Assembly (NCBI GenBank): GCA_903893795.1
Contig: CAITNO010000066.1
Coordinates: forward strand, 1-64,000
Source of the DNA: Candidatus Hydrogenedentota bacterium
Lineage (GTDB): Bacteria > Hydrogenedentota > Hydrogenedentia > Hydrogenedentales > CAITNO01
DNA length: 64,000 bases
Direction of reading: 5' to 3'
Made by a program: the position numbers and the translations under genes. Below are positions 1-8,099 of the stretch, piece after piece. The notes under the pieces were generated by a model that had not been told where the DNA came from, did not search any database, and was given only the letters and a program-made list of their open reading frames with translations. Every line of letters begins with the position of its first letter. Within the stretch, counting starts at the first letter, position 1.

Positions 1-93
1 CTGCACGCCCTTGGGCACGCCATAGCGGCTCATCTCCGGTTCTGGAACCACCCCATCCCTCGGATAATATCCATGACGCCTGTCTGGCGCTCA

Positions 94-1215
94 TTAACCG
101 GTTGCACTCAAAGCGTGGCTTTTACCACGGTCTGCTAGGGTGGCCTCCTCCATGAGCAGATGGCCGCCAGAAAGCACGTCATGCCGGTGGCACCAGTTCT
201 GAATCTGGCCGAAGTAGTTCTCGGAAACAAGGTCACCGACCGTTCGCCAGAAGTCATGCCGGGCTTTTTCTGTTTCCGGTCCGGTTCCGCAAACAAGCAA
301 CGGCAGAACCCTGTCAAGTGGATATCCCCGCCGTTTCTCAAATTCCACGGGGAGATTGGTGGACCAGGGGAGGACAGACCAGGGTTGCTGCCGCATATAG
401 AGACTCATTAGGGAGGGCTCATCCGTAAAGGTGGAAACGAACCATTTGCCGAGGTCTTCTCCAAAATGGTCGGCGTAGGCATCGTGAGTCAGTTCGAGAA
501 AACGGGCCGTCGGTTCGGGCATGAGCAGATTGATATAGGGAAGCTTGTCCGCCAGACTCACCGCCGCGTGGGTGCCTTCGTACAGCGCATTCTCTGTGAT
601 GACCAGCACCTGCCAGTCCCCCTCGGGCGCAGTCCAGAGGAGTTTGCCGTCCTTCACTTCTTTGGCAAGGTCCACCCCGGCGTCCAGTGTAAGTAGTGCA
701 TTTGTCCAAGGAAAGGCGGTGGCGAGCATCAGCGTTCCAGGTGGGCAGTCGAGGTTCACTGATCCGCCGTGACTTTCAGTTCGGGAAATCAACAAGCCCT
801 TGGCTTCCCATTCCGGGTGTCCCTCCATGGTCAGGCCGCCGGCATTGCCCGAGGGATAGCCGTGTTCATCGTACAGCCAAAGGGACATCCCCCGCTTCCT
901 GGCCTCCTCCACACCGCGCCGCAGGGCCTTCCAGTGGTCCTCATTGCGCAGATATTGGTCGAAGCTGATATTGGTGGTCATGCCGCCAAACCCGCGCTCT
1001 TTCAGCCAGTCCAGGTAGGCGTTCTGGCCGTCAGTGTCCAGTGGAAGCACGTGTTTGATGGGCAGAATGCGCGAATCAGAAGTGGGAAGGACAAAACGGT
1101 CCTCCAGGGATTTCTGAGAATCCGGCAAGGCACTGTCAGTGGCAACCTCCTCTGCGTGCGCGAGGGCGGAAATGAATAAGGCAAGGGATAGCACTGCATA
1201 TCTGAACGCGGTCAT
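94..1215 (-). CDS. Secreted glycoside-hydrolase-like TIM-barrel protein, possibly truncated
   Basis: The 373-residue protein begins with a signal peptide (hydrophobic stretch about residues 5-20, cleavage near AHA-EE). The body looks like the catalytic barrel of large polysaccharide-degrading hydrolases related to GH106-type alpha-L-rhamnosidases. It has the LYDEHGYPSG motif at residues 114-123 and an acidic TFTDEPSL strand near residue 265 that could carry a catalytic Glu. It stops soon after GGHLLMEE at a TAA TGA pair, whereas relatives usually continue for several hundred residues with beta-sandwich domains. I therefore suspect truncation or a frameshift near the left edge. The frame beyond the two stops stays open to position 1, but I cannot recognise what it encodes. 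The start at 1215 follows a GGA-containing leader. Family assignment is from motif memory; the exact GH family is uncertain. Confidence 0.6.
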   Translation of the reverse strand: MTAFRYAVLSLALFISALAHAEEVATDSALPDSQKSLEDRFVLPTSDSRILPIKHVLPLDTDGQNAYLDWLKERGFGGMTTNISFDQYLRNEDHWKALRRGVEEARKRGMSLWLYDEHGYPSGNAGGLTMEGHPEWEAKGLLISRTESHGGSVNLDCPPGTLMLATAFPWTNALLTLDAGVDLAKEVKDGKLLWTAPEGDWQVLVITENALYEGTHAAVSLADKLPYINLLMPEPTARFLELTHDAYADHFGEDLGKWFVSTFTDEPSLMSLYMRQQPWSVLPWSTNLPVEFEKRRGYPLDRVLPLLVCGTGPETEKARHDFWRTVGDLVSENYFGQIQNWCHRHDVLSGGHLLMEEATLADRGKSHALSATG

Positions 1216-1274
1216 AGGAGTTCCATTCCGTGGGTGGGGCGTTTCGGTGGAGCAATTCTAGCCGGAAGGCCTGG

Positions 1275-1319
1275 GAGAAAAGAAGAAGCGCCTTTCAGCA
1301 GATTGCCGAAAGGCGCTTC
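1275..1319 (-). terminator. Rho-independent terminator
   Basis: A perfect 12-bp inverted repeat (1285-1296 with 1308-1319, 11-base loop) is followed on the minus strand by a pyrimidine-rich tract with a TTTT run. It would end transcription coming from the phosphatase gene or from the promoter near 1500, before the hydrolase gene. Confidence 0.65.
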
Positions 1320-1480
1320 GTAAACTCGGGGGGATGTCGGAATTAGGGGGGAAGGGTGGCCGACATCCCCGTGAGGTGCGTCGCTTCGGTGGTGAGCCGA
1401 AGCTGAGGTAAGGGTCAACTTTGTTTGGTCCGTCTCGTGGCTGACGGCGCCCGCTCCGGAGCAGAGCCAATCACTTAGTA
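1275..1480 (-). ncRNA. Candidate structured leader or small RNA with several hairpins
   Basis: This 206-base stretch lies in the 481-base gap 1216-1696. Read on minus it folds into consecutive perfect stems: 5 bp (1443-1447 with 1430-1434), 7 bp with a 7-base loop (1383-1403), 11 bp (1330-1340 with 1360-1370) and 12 bp (1285-1296 with 1308-1319). A T-rich tract follows the last stem. A possible promoter lies just upstream at 1488-1515. The order promoter, hairpins, terminator fits either a small RNA or an attenuated 5' leader of the hydrolase gene starting at 1215. It does not match any RNA family I recognise (no SRP, tmRNA or 6S hallmarks seen). Strand choice rests on the T tract. Confidence 0.35.
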
Positions 1481-1487
1481 CAAACGT

Positions 1488-1515
1488 AGTGTACCGGAAG
1501 ATGAAGACTTCTCAA
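1488..1515 (-). promoter_or_regulatory. Possible sigma-70 promoter
   Basis: On the minus strand TTGAGA (1515-1510) and TACACT (1493-1488) are separated by 16 bases. This would start transcription near 1480, just ahead of the hairpin series. It is weak by sequence alone. Confidence 0.3.
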
Positions 1516-1696
1516 ATCGGGGAATCCCTGATTCTTTTCTTCGATAATCCTTAGTCCTGTACGAAAATAAAGACGGCAGAATTGGGAGAGGAGGGGAGGG
1601 GCAATGGTGACAACCACGAGAAGTGGCTCATTATTGCGGGAAAGAGTGTATTGAGCTCAGCGCGGAGAATGGAGCTTAGGGAACGGCCCGGAAGGG

Positions 1697-2487
1697 TTAT
1701 TGGGAGGCTTCCGCATTGATTACGATTACCGAAAGATCATCATATCCGCCGCGGTCAGTGGCAGCAGTCACTAGCGCCCTACAGCGTTCCTCGGCTCCCT
1801 CCGCACGACCCAGCAGGCGCTCCATTCTGCCAAGACGGACAATGCCGTGCAAACCGTCTGAGCACAACATCAATGCGTCACCGGGCTCCAGCGGTTGGGA
1901 TTCGGTGACATGCAGCCGAAAGGACCGGGAGCCGGTGGCGTTGGTCACAAAATGTCGCTGCGGGCTGGCGGACGCCTCACTTAGCGTCATGCGGCCCTTC
2001 CGAACGGCCATGGCCACCAGGGTGTCATCCTCCGTCAACTGGCGCAGCACCCCATGACAGTAGCTGTATACCCTGCTGTCCCCGGCGTTAAATGCCACAT
2101 ATTCGTGGTCAAAGACCAGCACACCGGCAAGCGTGCACCCCATGTCGGCGTACTGAGGCGAGGTCGCACCATACTCCAGCACCGCCCTGTTGGCGTCCCT
2201 GGCAGCGGTGTACAGCCCGTTCACAAGCACCCGTATGTCCCCGTCCTGCGGCTGTTGGCCGAAGAGTTCGTCAAGCTGCTCCAGCATGATATGCCCCGCC
2301 GTGGCGCCGATGGCGTGCTTCCCATGCCGTCGGCAAGCGCAACCAGAACGCCCCGCTTCCCCTCCTCACCGTTAATGTGCCACTCCGTCGCACCGGCATC
2401 GCACAGGCTGTGCCCCACAAGCAGCACATCTTCATTGGCCTCGTGCCGGGGCCCCTTCTCCGTATGGCCGTAGACTGTAAGTCTCAT
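1697..2487 (-). pseudogene. PP2C-family Ser/Thr protein phosphatase, frameshifted
   Basis: Two overlapping minus-strand frames together make one PP2C-type phosphatase of about 263 residues, the normal bacterial length. The first frame (from ATG 2487) gives residues 1-56 with the NED and ADGMG metal-binding motifs. The second frame, open from about 2320 to 1697, gives the remainder, including GDSRVY, CSDGLHG and the terminal DDLSVI metal motif. The break falls immediately after GMG at about 2319-2323, where adding one base would rejoin the frames and give GMGKHAIGATAG, the expected PP2C continuation. All metal ligands are present across the two parts. It is therefore either a recent inactivating deletion or a sequencing or assembly error. 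A GAGGAA Shine-Dalgarno lies about 12 bases upstream of the start. PP2C enzymes usually oppose PASTA- or Hanks-type kinases, but no kinase is visible in the window. Confidence 0.8.
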
Positions 2488-2826
2488 CTTGCTGAAGTTT
2501 CCTCGTGCCGCTCACAGATGACAGTCGCAAAGCTCACCAGTTCAGACGCAGCGGGTGTCTTGGCAATGCAACCGGCCGACGGAAAACCTCACCATGCTCA
2601 CCCTTTGGCAGACTGCCCAATTGTACCACCACGCACAGCGCTCTGCCGTGCCTGGACACTAGGCGGTCTATGCTGCTATGAGGTGCATACCGTTTACCGG
2701 AACCACCGTGCACACTCACTGGCCTTTAGAGTACCTTCTTTGCCGCTTGAATGTCCACTGCGCAACGGCGTGTGATTCTACGGAGGAGGAGGCCGTTATT
2801 TGGGGGGCAGAAGAAACCGCAAATGT
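2488..2826. other. Intergenic, nothing recognised
   Basis: This is the 339-base gap between the ceramidase-like gene and the phosphatase, both on minus. Short reading frames occur but have no ribosome binding site or protein-like composition. No strong hairpin or promoter was seen by eye. Confidence 0.5.
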
Positions 2827-4260
2827 TCATCCGGCGGCGGGCTTGGTCAGGTCCTCAAACATACGTCTCATCAGGGCGGTGAAGAAGGCCTCCTGATGGG
2901 GCCCGGTCCAAGACATCAGCCCCGTCTCATACTCCTTTGTTGCATCGGCTTGATAGTAGTATTTGTCCGGAGAAATGTAGCCGACATAAGCCGTGCAGAA
3001 ACTGGAGGACCAGAGGTCATACCCCTTGGAGGCGGCCCAAGCGGCCCAGTCGGCGCTGATTTCGCCGCTGAAGTCCCCGGGAAGCCCAACAAACATCAAA
3101 TCGCCCACCCGAACAGACTGCATCCAGGCCTCATGGGGGACCCCCAGCAATTTGGGAAGCAGTGGCGAAAGGCGCAGTTTCTGGGTGACGCGCAACTGGA
3201 AGGGAGGCAATTCGAGCGGCACGCCAATCGCCGCGATCTCCACGTTGGACTGCCATTTGAGATTGGCCGGATTGACGTTCGTCATGACAAGTTTGGCGAG
3301 TTCCTCTCCCATGGCTTGGGCGCGGTCAATGTCGCTGGGACCGTTTGGCGCGTTTGGTCCGGAACTGCCCAGAGATCCGCCCATGTATTCGACCATCGTG
3401 TTGGGCAGGGCCTTTTCCAGCGCCGACTGCAAAAAGCCAGGGTACTCGGCCGTATATTGCAGAAAGTGGTGGCCCACCGTCGTCGGGTGCGCCGAATAGC
3501 GCAGCAGCATGCAGCGCTTCCCGTCTTCCTTTTCGACAACCAGATAATTCAGTCGGCTGTCCACCGGCGCCTTGCGTGCCCGATTGTGAATAAACTGCTC
3601 GGCATTAAAGGCACCGTGCGCCAGTTTTGCCGGTCCCATGTTCTTGTAGGCCTTCACGATGGCCTCGGTGAAGGCGGCGGTCAGGAAGCTGACCACCTTG
3701 GGGTCGTACTTGCCACCGGTGACAAACGCGGCCAGGCCCGGTCCCCAGGCACCCACGCTGTCGTGGGTGTGGCTGGCGCTGAAGAGGATGTTGTTCGCCG
3801 TAAGCGGGGTCTGTTTGGCCACCTCCGCGCGCACGGCCTCGGCGACATTGGGCGGCACGAGCAGTATGTCGGCACCGACAATCACGGTGGTGTCATTGCC
3901 GTCGCCCAGCGCCAGCGCCTTCACATGGAGGTCGTCATGTACGCCCGTGGCCAGCATGGTGGGTTTGTCGCCGTAAAGATATTCTTTGATGTTGTGGCGC
4001 GCGCCGTAGCCCGCCATCGGCAAGCCCGGTTCGGGATTCATAAGACAAATTGCCCAACCTGCCTGCAAGTGTCCCGGATTTGCTGTGAACTTGTTAAGTT
4101 GCACATTCCGGTCAATGGCGGCGAGGTCCGTCTTGAAGTAGCTGCTTTCCTCGAAGCCGGATCCGTAGGTCGGCCAAGGACCAATGCACACGACGAACAG
4201 CACCACCAGCAGCGCCAGGGTGGCAATAAGACCAAGCAGGACCTTTTTCCACAAACGCAT
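2827..4260 (-). CDS. Neutral/alkaline ceramidase-like protein
   Basis: The 477-residue protein resembles the N-terminal catalytic domain of neutral/alkaline non-lysosomal ceramidases (PF04734-type), often annotated in such bacteria as a hypothetical ceramidase domain protein. It starts with a single hydrophobic segment (residues 4-27), so it is exported or membrane-anchored. The family hallmarks visible are an Asp-rich VIVGADILLVP strand, the SHTHDSVGAWGPG block (about 162-174, Zn-binding His) and a second His pair in RYSAHPTTVGHH. The GLPGDFSGEIS strand lies near residue 396. The classical C-terminal ceramidase domain is absent or short. An AAGGAG Shine-Dalgarno precedes the ATG at good spacing. 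The substrate cannot be inferred; ceramide or another N-acyl lipid is possible. Confidence 0.75.
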   Translation of the reverse strand: MRLWKKVLLGLIATLALLVVLFVVCIGPWPTYGSGFEESSYFKTDLAAIDRNVQLNKFTANPGHLQAGWAICLMNPEPGLPMAGYGARHNIKEYLYGDKPTMLATGVHDDLHVKALALGDGNDTTVIVGADILLVPPNVAEAVRAEVAKQTPLTANNILFSASHTHDSVGAWGPGLAAFVTGGKYDPKVVSFLTAAFTEAIVKAYKNMGPAKLAHGAFNAEQFIHNRARKAPVDSRLNYLVVEKEDGKRCMLLRYSAHPTTVGHHFLQYTAEYPGFLQSALEKALPNTMVEYMGGSLGSSGPNAPNGPSDIDRAQAMGEELAKLVMTNVNPANLKWQSNVEIAAIGVPLELPPFQLRVTQKLRLSPLLPKLLGVPHEAWMQSVRVGDLMFVGLPGDFSGEISADWAAWAASKGYDLWSSSFCTAYVGYISPDKYYYQADATKEYETGLMSWTGPHQEAFFTALMRRMFEDLTKPAAG

Positions 4261-4497
4261 TTCTGTCTCCTTGTGCGGCCATGTTGGACATTCTGTGGTC
4301 GCGTTAGTTTCGCTGACGCCAAGCGGAGTAAAGAATTCGTTGGCCGCTGTCTATGATCTTATGGACTGGGCGGGATTGGCTTTGGTTTTGACTGTAAGCA
4401 CCCTCCCGAGTAAAACGAGCAGGACATGCGTCAATTAGGATGTGACTGAATCTGGGACGTGGCGCACGGGGATTGCCTGTATTATACCCGGGTAATA

Positions 4498-4527
4498 TTG
4501 ACAGGTAGGGTTTCTTCCGGGTAGAAT
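4498..4527 (+). promoter_or_regulatory. Sigma-70 promoter of the DUF2239 gene
   Basis: A consensus TTGACA (4498-4503) is separated by 18 bases from TAGAAT (4522-4527). It would give a short leader of about 15 bases before the ATG at 4549. A 10-base palindrome (TACCCGGGTA, 4485-4494) lies immediately upstream of the -35 and could bind a regulator. Confidence 0.65.
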
Positions 4528-4548
4528 TCACTCTGAAAGCGAGGTGTT

Positions 4549-5139
4549 ATGTCTACGGAAAAGAGCTACACGGCCTTTGCAGGTGTGCGCCTGCTCTTTA
4601 GCGGCCCCTTGGAGGCCATGCTATTGAGCGCAAAGGCTTATGTTGACGGGGATGTGGGGGCTCAGTTGCTTGTTTTTGAGGATCAGTCGGGCAAGCAGAT
4701 TGATTTTGATCTTCGCGGCACCCCCCAAGAGGTCTTGGCCCGCCTGGGCACGCATCCCCATTTTGCCTCGGCTCCTGAGAAAAGCAAACCCCAACAGGGA
4801 CCCGGCAGACCAAAACTGGGCGTGGTCTCCCGTGAGGTGTCGCTCCTGCCCAGGCATTGGGAGTGGTTGGAACGCCAGCCAGGCGGAAGCTCCGGGGCGT
4901 TGCGCAGGCTGGTGGACGAGGCACGGAAGCAGGAACCGCAGAAGGAAGACATCATCGCACTTCGTGATGCCACTGGCAGGTTTATGTCCGTAATGGGGGG
5001 TGATCTGCCGAATTTTGAAGAAGCCACCCGTGCGCTTTATGCCGGCAACCATGAGAAAGTAATCGCACTCATTCAGCAGTGGCCTGTGGACATTCGCGAA
5101 CACGCTGGGCGCCTGATGGCGCGTTGTGCACGGTCCTAG
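4549..5139 (+). CDS. DUF2239 family protein
   Basis: This 196-residue soluble protein matches the DUF2239 family. Its N-terminal part (about 1-75) contains the LLSAKAYVD and LVFEDQSGKQIDFDLRG strands. The hallmark is GRPKLGVVSREVSLLPRHW at about residues 86-104, followed by WLERQPGGSSGALRRLVDEAR. The family has no established function. The central GRPKLG and REVSLLPRHW block resembles a short helix-turn-helix or ribbon-helix segment with Lys/Arg residues, so nucleic-acid binding is possible but unproven. The gene stands alone between divergent and tandem neighbours and has its own promoter (4498-4527) and a GCGAGG ribosome binding site. Confidence 0.8.
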   Translation: MSTEKSYTAFAGVRLLFSGPLEAMLLSAKAYVDGDVGAQLLVFEDQSGKQIDFDLRGTPQEVLARLGTHPHFASAPEKSKPQQGPGRPKLGVVSREVSLLPRHWEWLERQPGGSSGALRRLVDEARKQEPQKEDIIALRDATGRFMSVMGGDLPNFEEATRALYAGNHEKVIALIQQWPVDIREHAGRLMARCARS

Positions 5140-5225
5140 ATTACTCCCGAATTCAAATTTGCACTGTCGGACAGCCTATTCCTTCCGATACGTAGGAAAT
5201 CGCTTCGCACTGCTGTTCCAATATT

Positions 5226-5255
5226 TTGACTTGGGCGATGCCTTTTGGGTATTAT
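5226..5255 (+). promoter_or_regulatory. Sigma-70 promoter of the sigma-54 activator gene
   Basis: TTGACT (5226-5231) and TATTAT (5250-5255) are 18 bases apart. They lie about 55 bases before the GTG start of the downstream regulator. Confidence 0.55.
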
Positions 5256-5311
5256 TCCTACATGCTGGTATCTTAGAGGTCGCCTGAAGGCCTTGGCCCC
5301 CCTTAAACACG

Positions 5312-6874
5312 GTGGATAAACCCATGCCCCTGACCAATCCGAAGGTGCGACGTGAACTGGCCGAGCTTTCGCTGCTCTATGAGATTAGCGAGATCCTTGA
5401 CCGCAGCCTCGATTTGCGGGAGGAACTTGGGCCCGTGCTCAAGGCGATTGCCAAGCACACAGGCATGCTGCGCGGCACGATTACCCTGCTGAACCGAGAA
5501 ATGGATGAGCTGGTAATCTGTGCGGCCCATGGACTTACGCCGGAGCAGTTGGAACGGGGCCGCTATAAGCTGGGCGAGGGTGTGATCGGCAAGGTCGTGC
5601 AGACAGGCAAGCCCATGCTAATCCCGCGCCTGTCCGAGGACCCGCTTTTCCTCAACCGTACCGCGTCGCGCGCCAACCTCTCCCGCGAGGATCTTTCCTA
5701 CATCTGTGTGCCCATCAAGATGGAGACGGCCGTGCTCGGCACCCTGAGCGTTGACCGTATTTTCGAGGAGGGTGTGGCACTGGAAGAGGATTTGCGGCTG
5801 ATGCAAATCATCGGGTCCATGATTGCCCGGGCCGTGCGCCTGCGCCAGAAGACCCAGGAAGAGCATGAACGGCTGCTGACCGAGAACACGCGTCTACAGC
5901 AGGAACTGCGCAAAAAGTTCCAGCCGGCGAACATGATTGGCCGGTCCAAATCCATGCAGGCCGTTTTCGATCTGATTTCACAGGTGGCCCGCAGCGATGC
6001 AACAGTGCTTATCCGCGGCGAGAGCGGCGTGGGCAAGGAACTGGTGGCGCAGTCGATCCATTACAACAGCGACCGTGCCTCCAAGCCTTTCGTTCGGGTG
6101 AATTGTGCGGCGCTGCCCGAGAACATCATTGAAAGCGAGCTCTTCGGCCACGAAAAGGGCGCTTTCACCGGCGCGATCCGTCGGCGTGAGGGCCGTTTTG
6201 AAATGTCGCACCGGGGTACCATTTTCCTGGACGAGATCGGCGACCTATCCCCGCAGATGCAGATAAAGCTGTTGCGTGTGCTCCAAGAAAAGGAGTTCGA
6301 GCGGGTTGGCGGCAGCGAAACCATCAAGGTCAACGTGCGCGTCATTGCCGCCACGAACCTGAACCTCGAAACGGCCATGGAAACGGGGGGCTTCCGCAAC
6401 GATCTCTATTACCGGCTCAATGTTTTTCCGGTTTTTGTTCCGCCACTTCGCGAACGGCGGACGGACATTCTGGAACTGGCGAATTTCTTTGTCGAGAAGT
6501 ACAGCACTGAGAACCACAAGTATGTGCGCCGCATTTCCACGCCCGCCATTGACATGCTTATGAGCTACCACTGGCCCGGAAATGTACGCGAACTGGAGAA
6601 CTGCATCGAACGTGCCGTGCTGCTTACCAACGACGATGTGGTGCACGGGCACCATTTGCCGCCCACGCTGCAAACGGCCGAGGCGACCAACACCATCATG
6701 AAGGGCACCCTTCAGGAGACGCTCGACCGGGTAGAGCGTGAAATGATTGTGGAGGCGTTGAAAGACTGCAAGGGCAACAAGGCGCGGGCAGCGCGGCAAT
6801 TGGGTATTTCGGAGCGGCTGATGGGCCTCCGCGTGGACCGGCATGGCATTGATCCGACTCGGTACAAATCCTGA
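5312..6874 (+). CDS. GAF-domain sigma-54-dependent transcriptional activator
   Basis: The 520-residue protein has the NifA-like architecture. A GAF sensor domain (about 18-180) is followed by a short coiled coil ([19 protein letters not shown], about 185-205), an AAA+ sigma-54 interaction domain and a C-terminal Fis-type helix-turn-helix. Visible AAA+ motifs are Walker A GESGVGKE (about 235-242; the usual Thr is Val), the sigma-54 contact loop GAFTGA (about 282-287), Walker B IFLDEIGD and the arginine-finger region. The HTH is near residues 487-515 ([15 protein letters not shown]). It should activate sigma-54 promoters in response to a ligand bound by the GAF domain. The ligand and targets are unknown; wecB and wecC follow 97 bases downstream. 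The first codon is GTG; ATG at 5324 is an alternative start four codons later. Confidence 0.9.
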   Translation: MDKPMPLTNPKVRRELAELSLLYEISEILDRSLDLREELGPVLKAIAKHTGMLRGTITLLNREMDELVICAAHGLTPEQLERGRYKLGEGVIGKVVQTGKPMLIPRLSEDPLFLNRTASRANLSREDLSYICVPIKMETAVLGTLSVDRIFEEGVALEEDLRLMQIIGSMIARAVRLRQKTQEEHERLLTENTRLQQELRKKFQPANMIGRSKSMQAVFDLISQVARSDATVLIRGESGVGKELVAQSIHYNSDRASKPFVRVNCAALPENIIESELFGHEKGAFTGAIRRREGRFEMSHRGTIFLDEIGDLSPQMQIKLLRVLQEKEFERVGGSETIKVNVRVIAATNLNLETAMETGGFRNDLYYRLNVFPVFVPPLRERRTDILELANFFVEKYSTENHKYVRRISTPAIDMLMSYHWPGNVRELENCIERAVLLTNDDVVHGHHLPPTLQTAEATNTIMKGTLQETLDRVEREMIVEALKDCKGNKARAARQLGISERLMGLRVDRHGIDPTRYKS

Positions 6875-6971
6875 TCCAACCGTTTCGATGGCAAGTCTTC
6901 CCGGCACGGGGGTATAATGGCGGCGACGCGGACACTGTTCCGATTCCGAGCCCCGTCAGAAAGCATCCCCG

Positions 6972-8087
6972 ATGAAAATCCTTATAGTCATGGGCACCCG
7001 TCCCGAAGCAATTAAGATGGCGCCGCTCATCCGTGAATTGTGTGCGCGGGAGGGGGTGTTTTCCCGGGTCGCCGTGTGCCTCACAGGACAGCACCGCGAG
7101 TTGATTGAGCCTGTCATGTCGCTCTTCGAGCTACCTGTCCACTACAACCTAAATCTGATGCGGCCCAAGCAGACCATCTACGATGTCACCATCGACGTGC
7201 TGTCCGGCGTGCGCAATGTCATCGCCGAAGAAAAGCCCGACATGGTCCTCTATCACGGCGACACAACCACCGCGTTTGCCGCAGCCTTGGCCGCTTTCTA
7301 TTCAAAGACGCCTTCCGGGCATATTGAGGCCGGACTGCGCACCCGGGACAAGTGGCGTCCCTTTCCGGAGGAAATGAACCGGCGCATGATAGACGACATG
7401 TGCGACTGGCGCTATGCGCCGACGGAGGAGGCCCGCGAGAACCTTCTCTTCGAGCGCATCGCGCCCAGGCGCATTCTCGTGACCGGCAACACCGTCGTGG
7501 ATGCGCTGCGATACATCGCCTCGCTGCCGCAGCGCTTTGAGAACCCGCTGTTGGAGGCCATGGGCAGGGAACGTCCGATGATGCTCGTCACCGCCCATCG
7601 ACGCGAGAGTTTCGGAGGCGCCATGAGCGGCATCAGCTCGGCGCTTATGGAGATTGCGCGCCTCAATCCGGATGTCGATATTGTGTTTCCTGTGCACCCA
7701 AACCCGAACGTGCGCGCCGCAGTGGAACCGTTGCGCGGCAAGCCGGGACTGCATCTGATTGAGCCTATGGACTACATGCAGTTCATCCACCTGCTCAAGC
7801 GCGCCCGGCTGGCCCTGACCGATTCGGGGGGTATTCAGGAAGAGGCTCCCTCGCTTGGGGTGCCCTTGCTGGTGATGCGCGATGTGACCGAACGGCCCGA
7901 GGCGGTTGAGGCCGGCATGGCCGGGCTCGTGGGCACCGACCCGGAGCGCATCGTGACCGCCGTCTGTGAACTGTTGCGTGATGACGCCGCGCATGACGCC
8001 ATGACCGGGCGTCCAAGCCCCTATGGCGACGGCCGCGCGGCGGTCGCCATCGCCGACCACCTCGAAACCCTTGCCAGGAAGAAGTAA
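6972..8087 (+). CDS. wecB: UDP-N-acetylglucosamine 2-epimerase (non-hydrolysing)
   Basis: The 371-residue protein is full length for the WecB/MnaA family, which interconverts UDP-GlcNAc and UDP-ManNAc in the cytoplasm. The N-terminal GTRPEAIKMAPLI motif is diagnostic. Also visible are YHGDTTTAFAAALAAFY, HIEAGLRT (catalytic acid region), VTAHRRES and the C-terminal TDSGGIQEEAPSLGVPLLVMRDVTERPEA block that binds the UDP moiety. Its neighbour 12 bases downstream is the matching dehydrogenase, so the pair makes UDP-ManNAcA for a cell-surface polysaccharide. A -10-like TATAAT lies at 6913-6918, but no good -35 was found. Confidence 0.95.
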   Translation: MKILIVMGTRPEAIKMAPLIRELCAREGVFSRVAVCLTGQHRELIEPVMSLFELPVHYNLNLMRPKQTIYDVTIDVLSGVRNVIAEEKPDMVLYHGDTTTAFAAALAAFYSKTPSGHIEAGLRTRDKWRPFPEEMNRRMIDDMCDWRYAPTEEARENLLFERIAPRRILVTGNTVVDALRYIASLPQRFENPLLEAMGRERPMMLVTAHRRESFGGAMSGISSALMEIARLNPDVDIVFPVHPNPNVRAAVEPLRGKPGLHLIEPMDYMQFIHLLKRARLALTDSGGIQEEAPSLGVPLLVMRDVTERPEAVEAGMAGLVGTDPERIVTAVCELLRDDAAHDAMTGRPSPYGDGRAAVAIADHLETLARKK

Positions 8088-8099
8088 ACCGGAGGAAGC

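Noticed and set aside
2800..4356. 518-residue plus-strand frame over the ceramidase-like gene
   Set aside because: It is an antisense shadow rich in Arg, His and Gly; the minus-strand gene has a signal, motifs and a Shine-Dalgarno.
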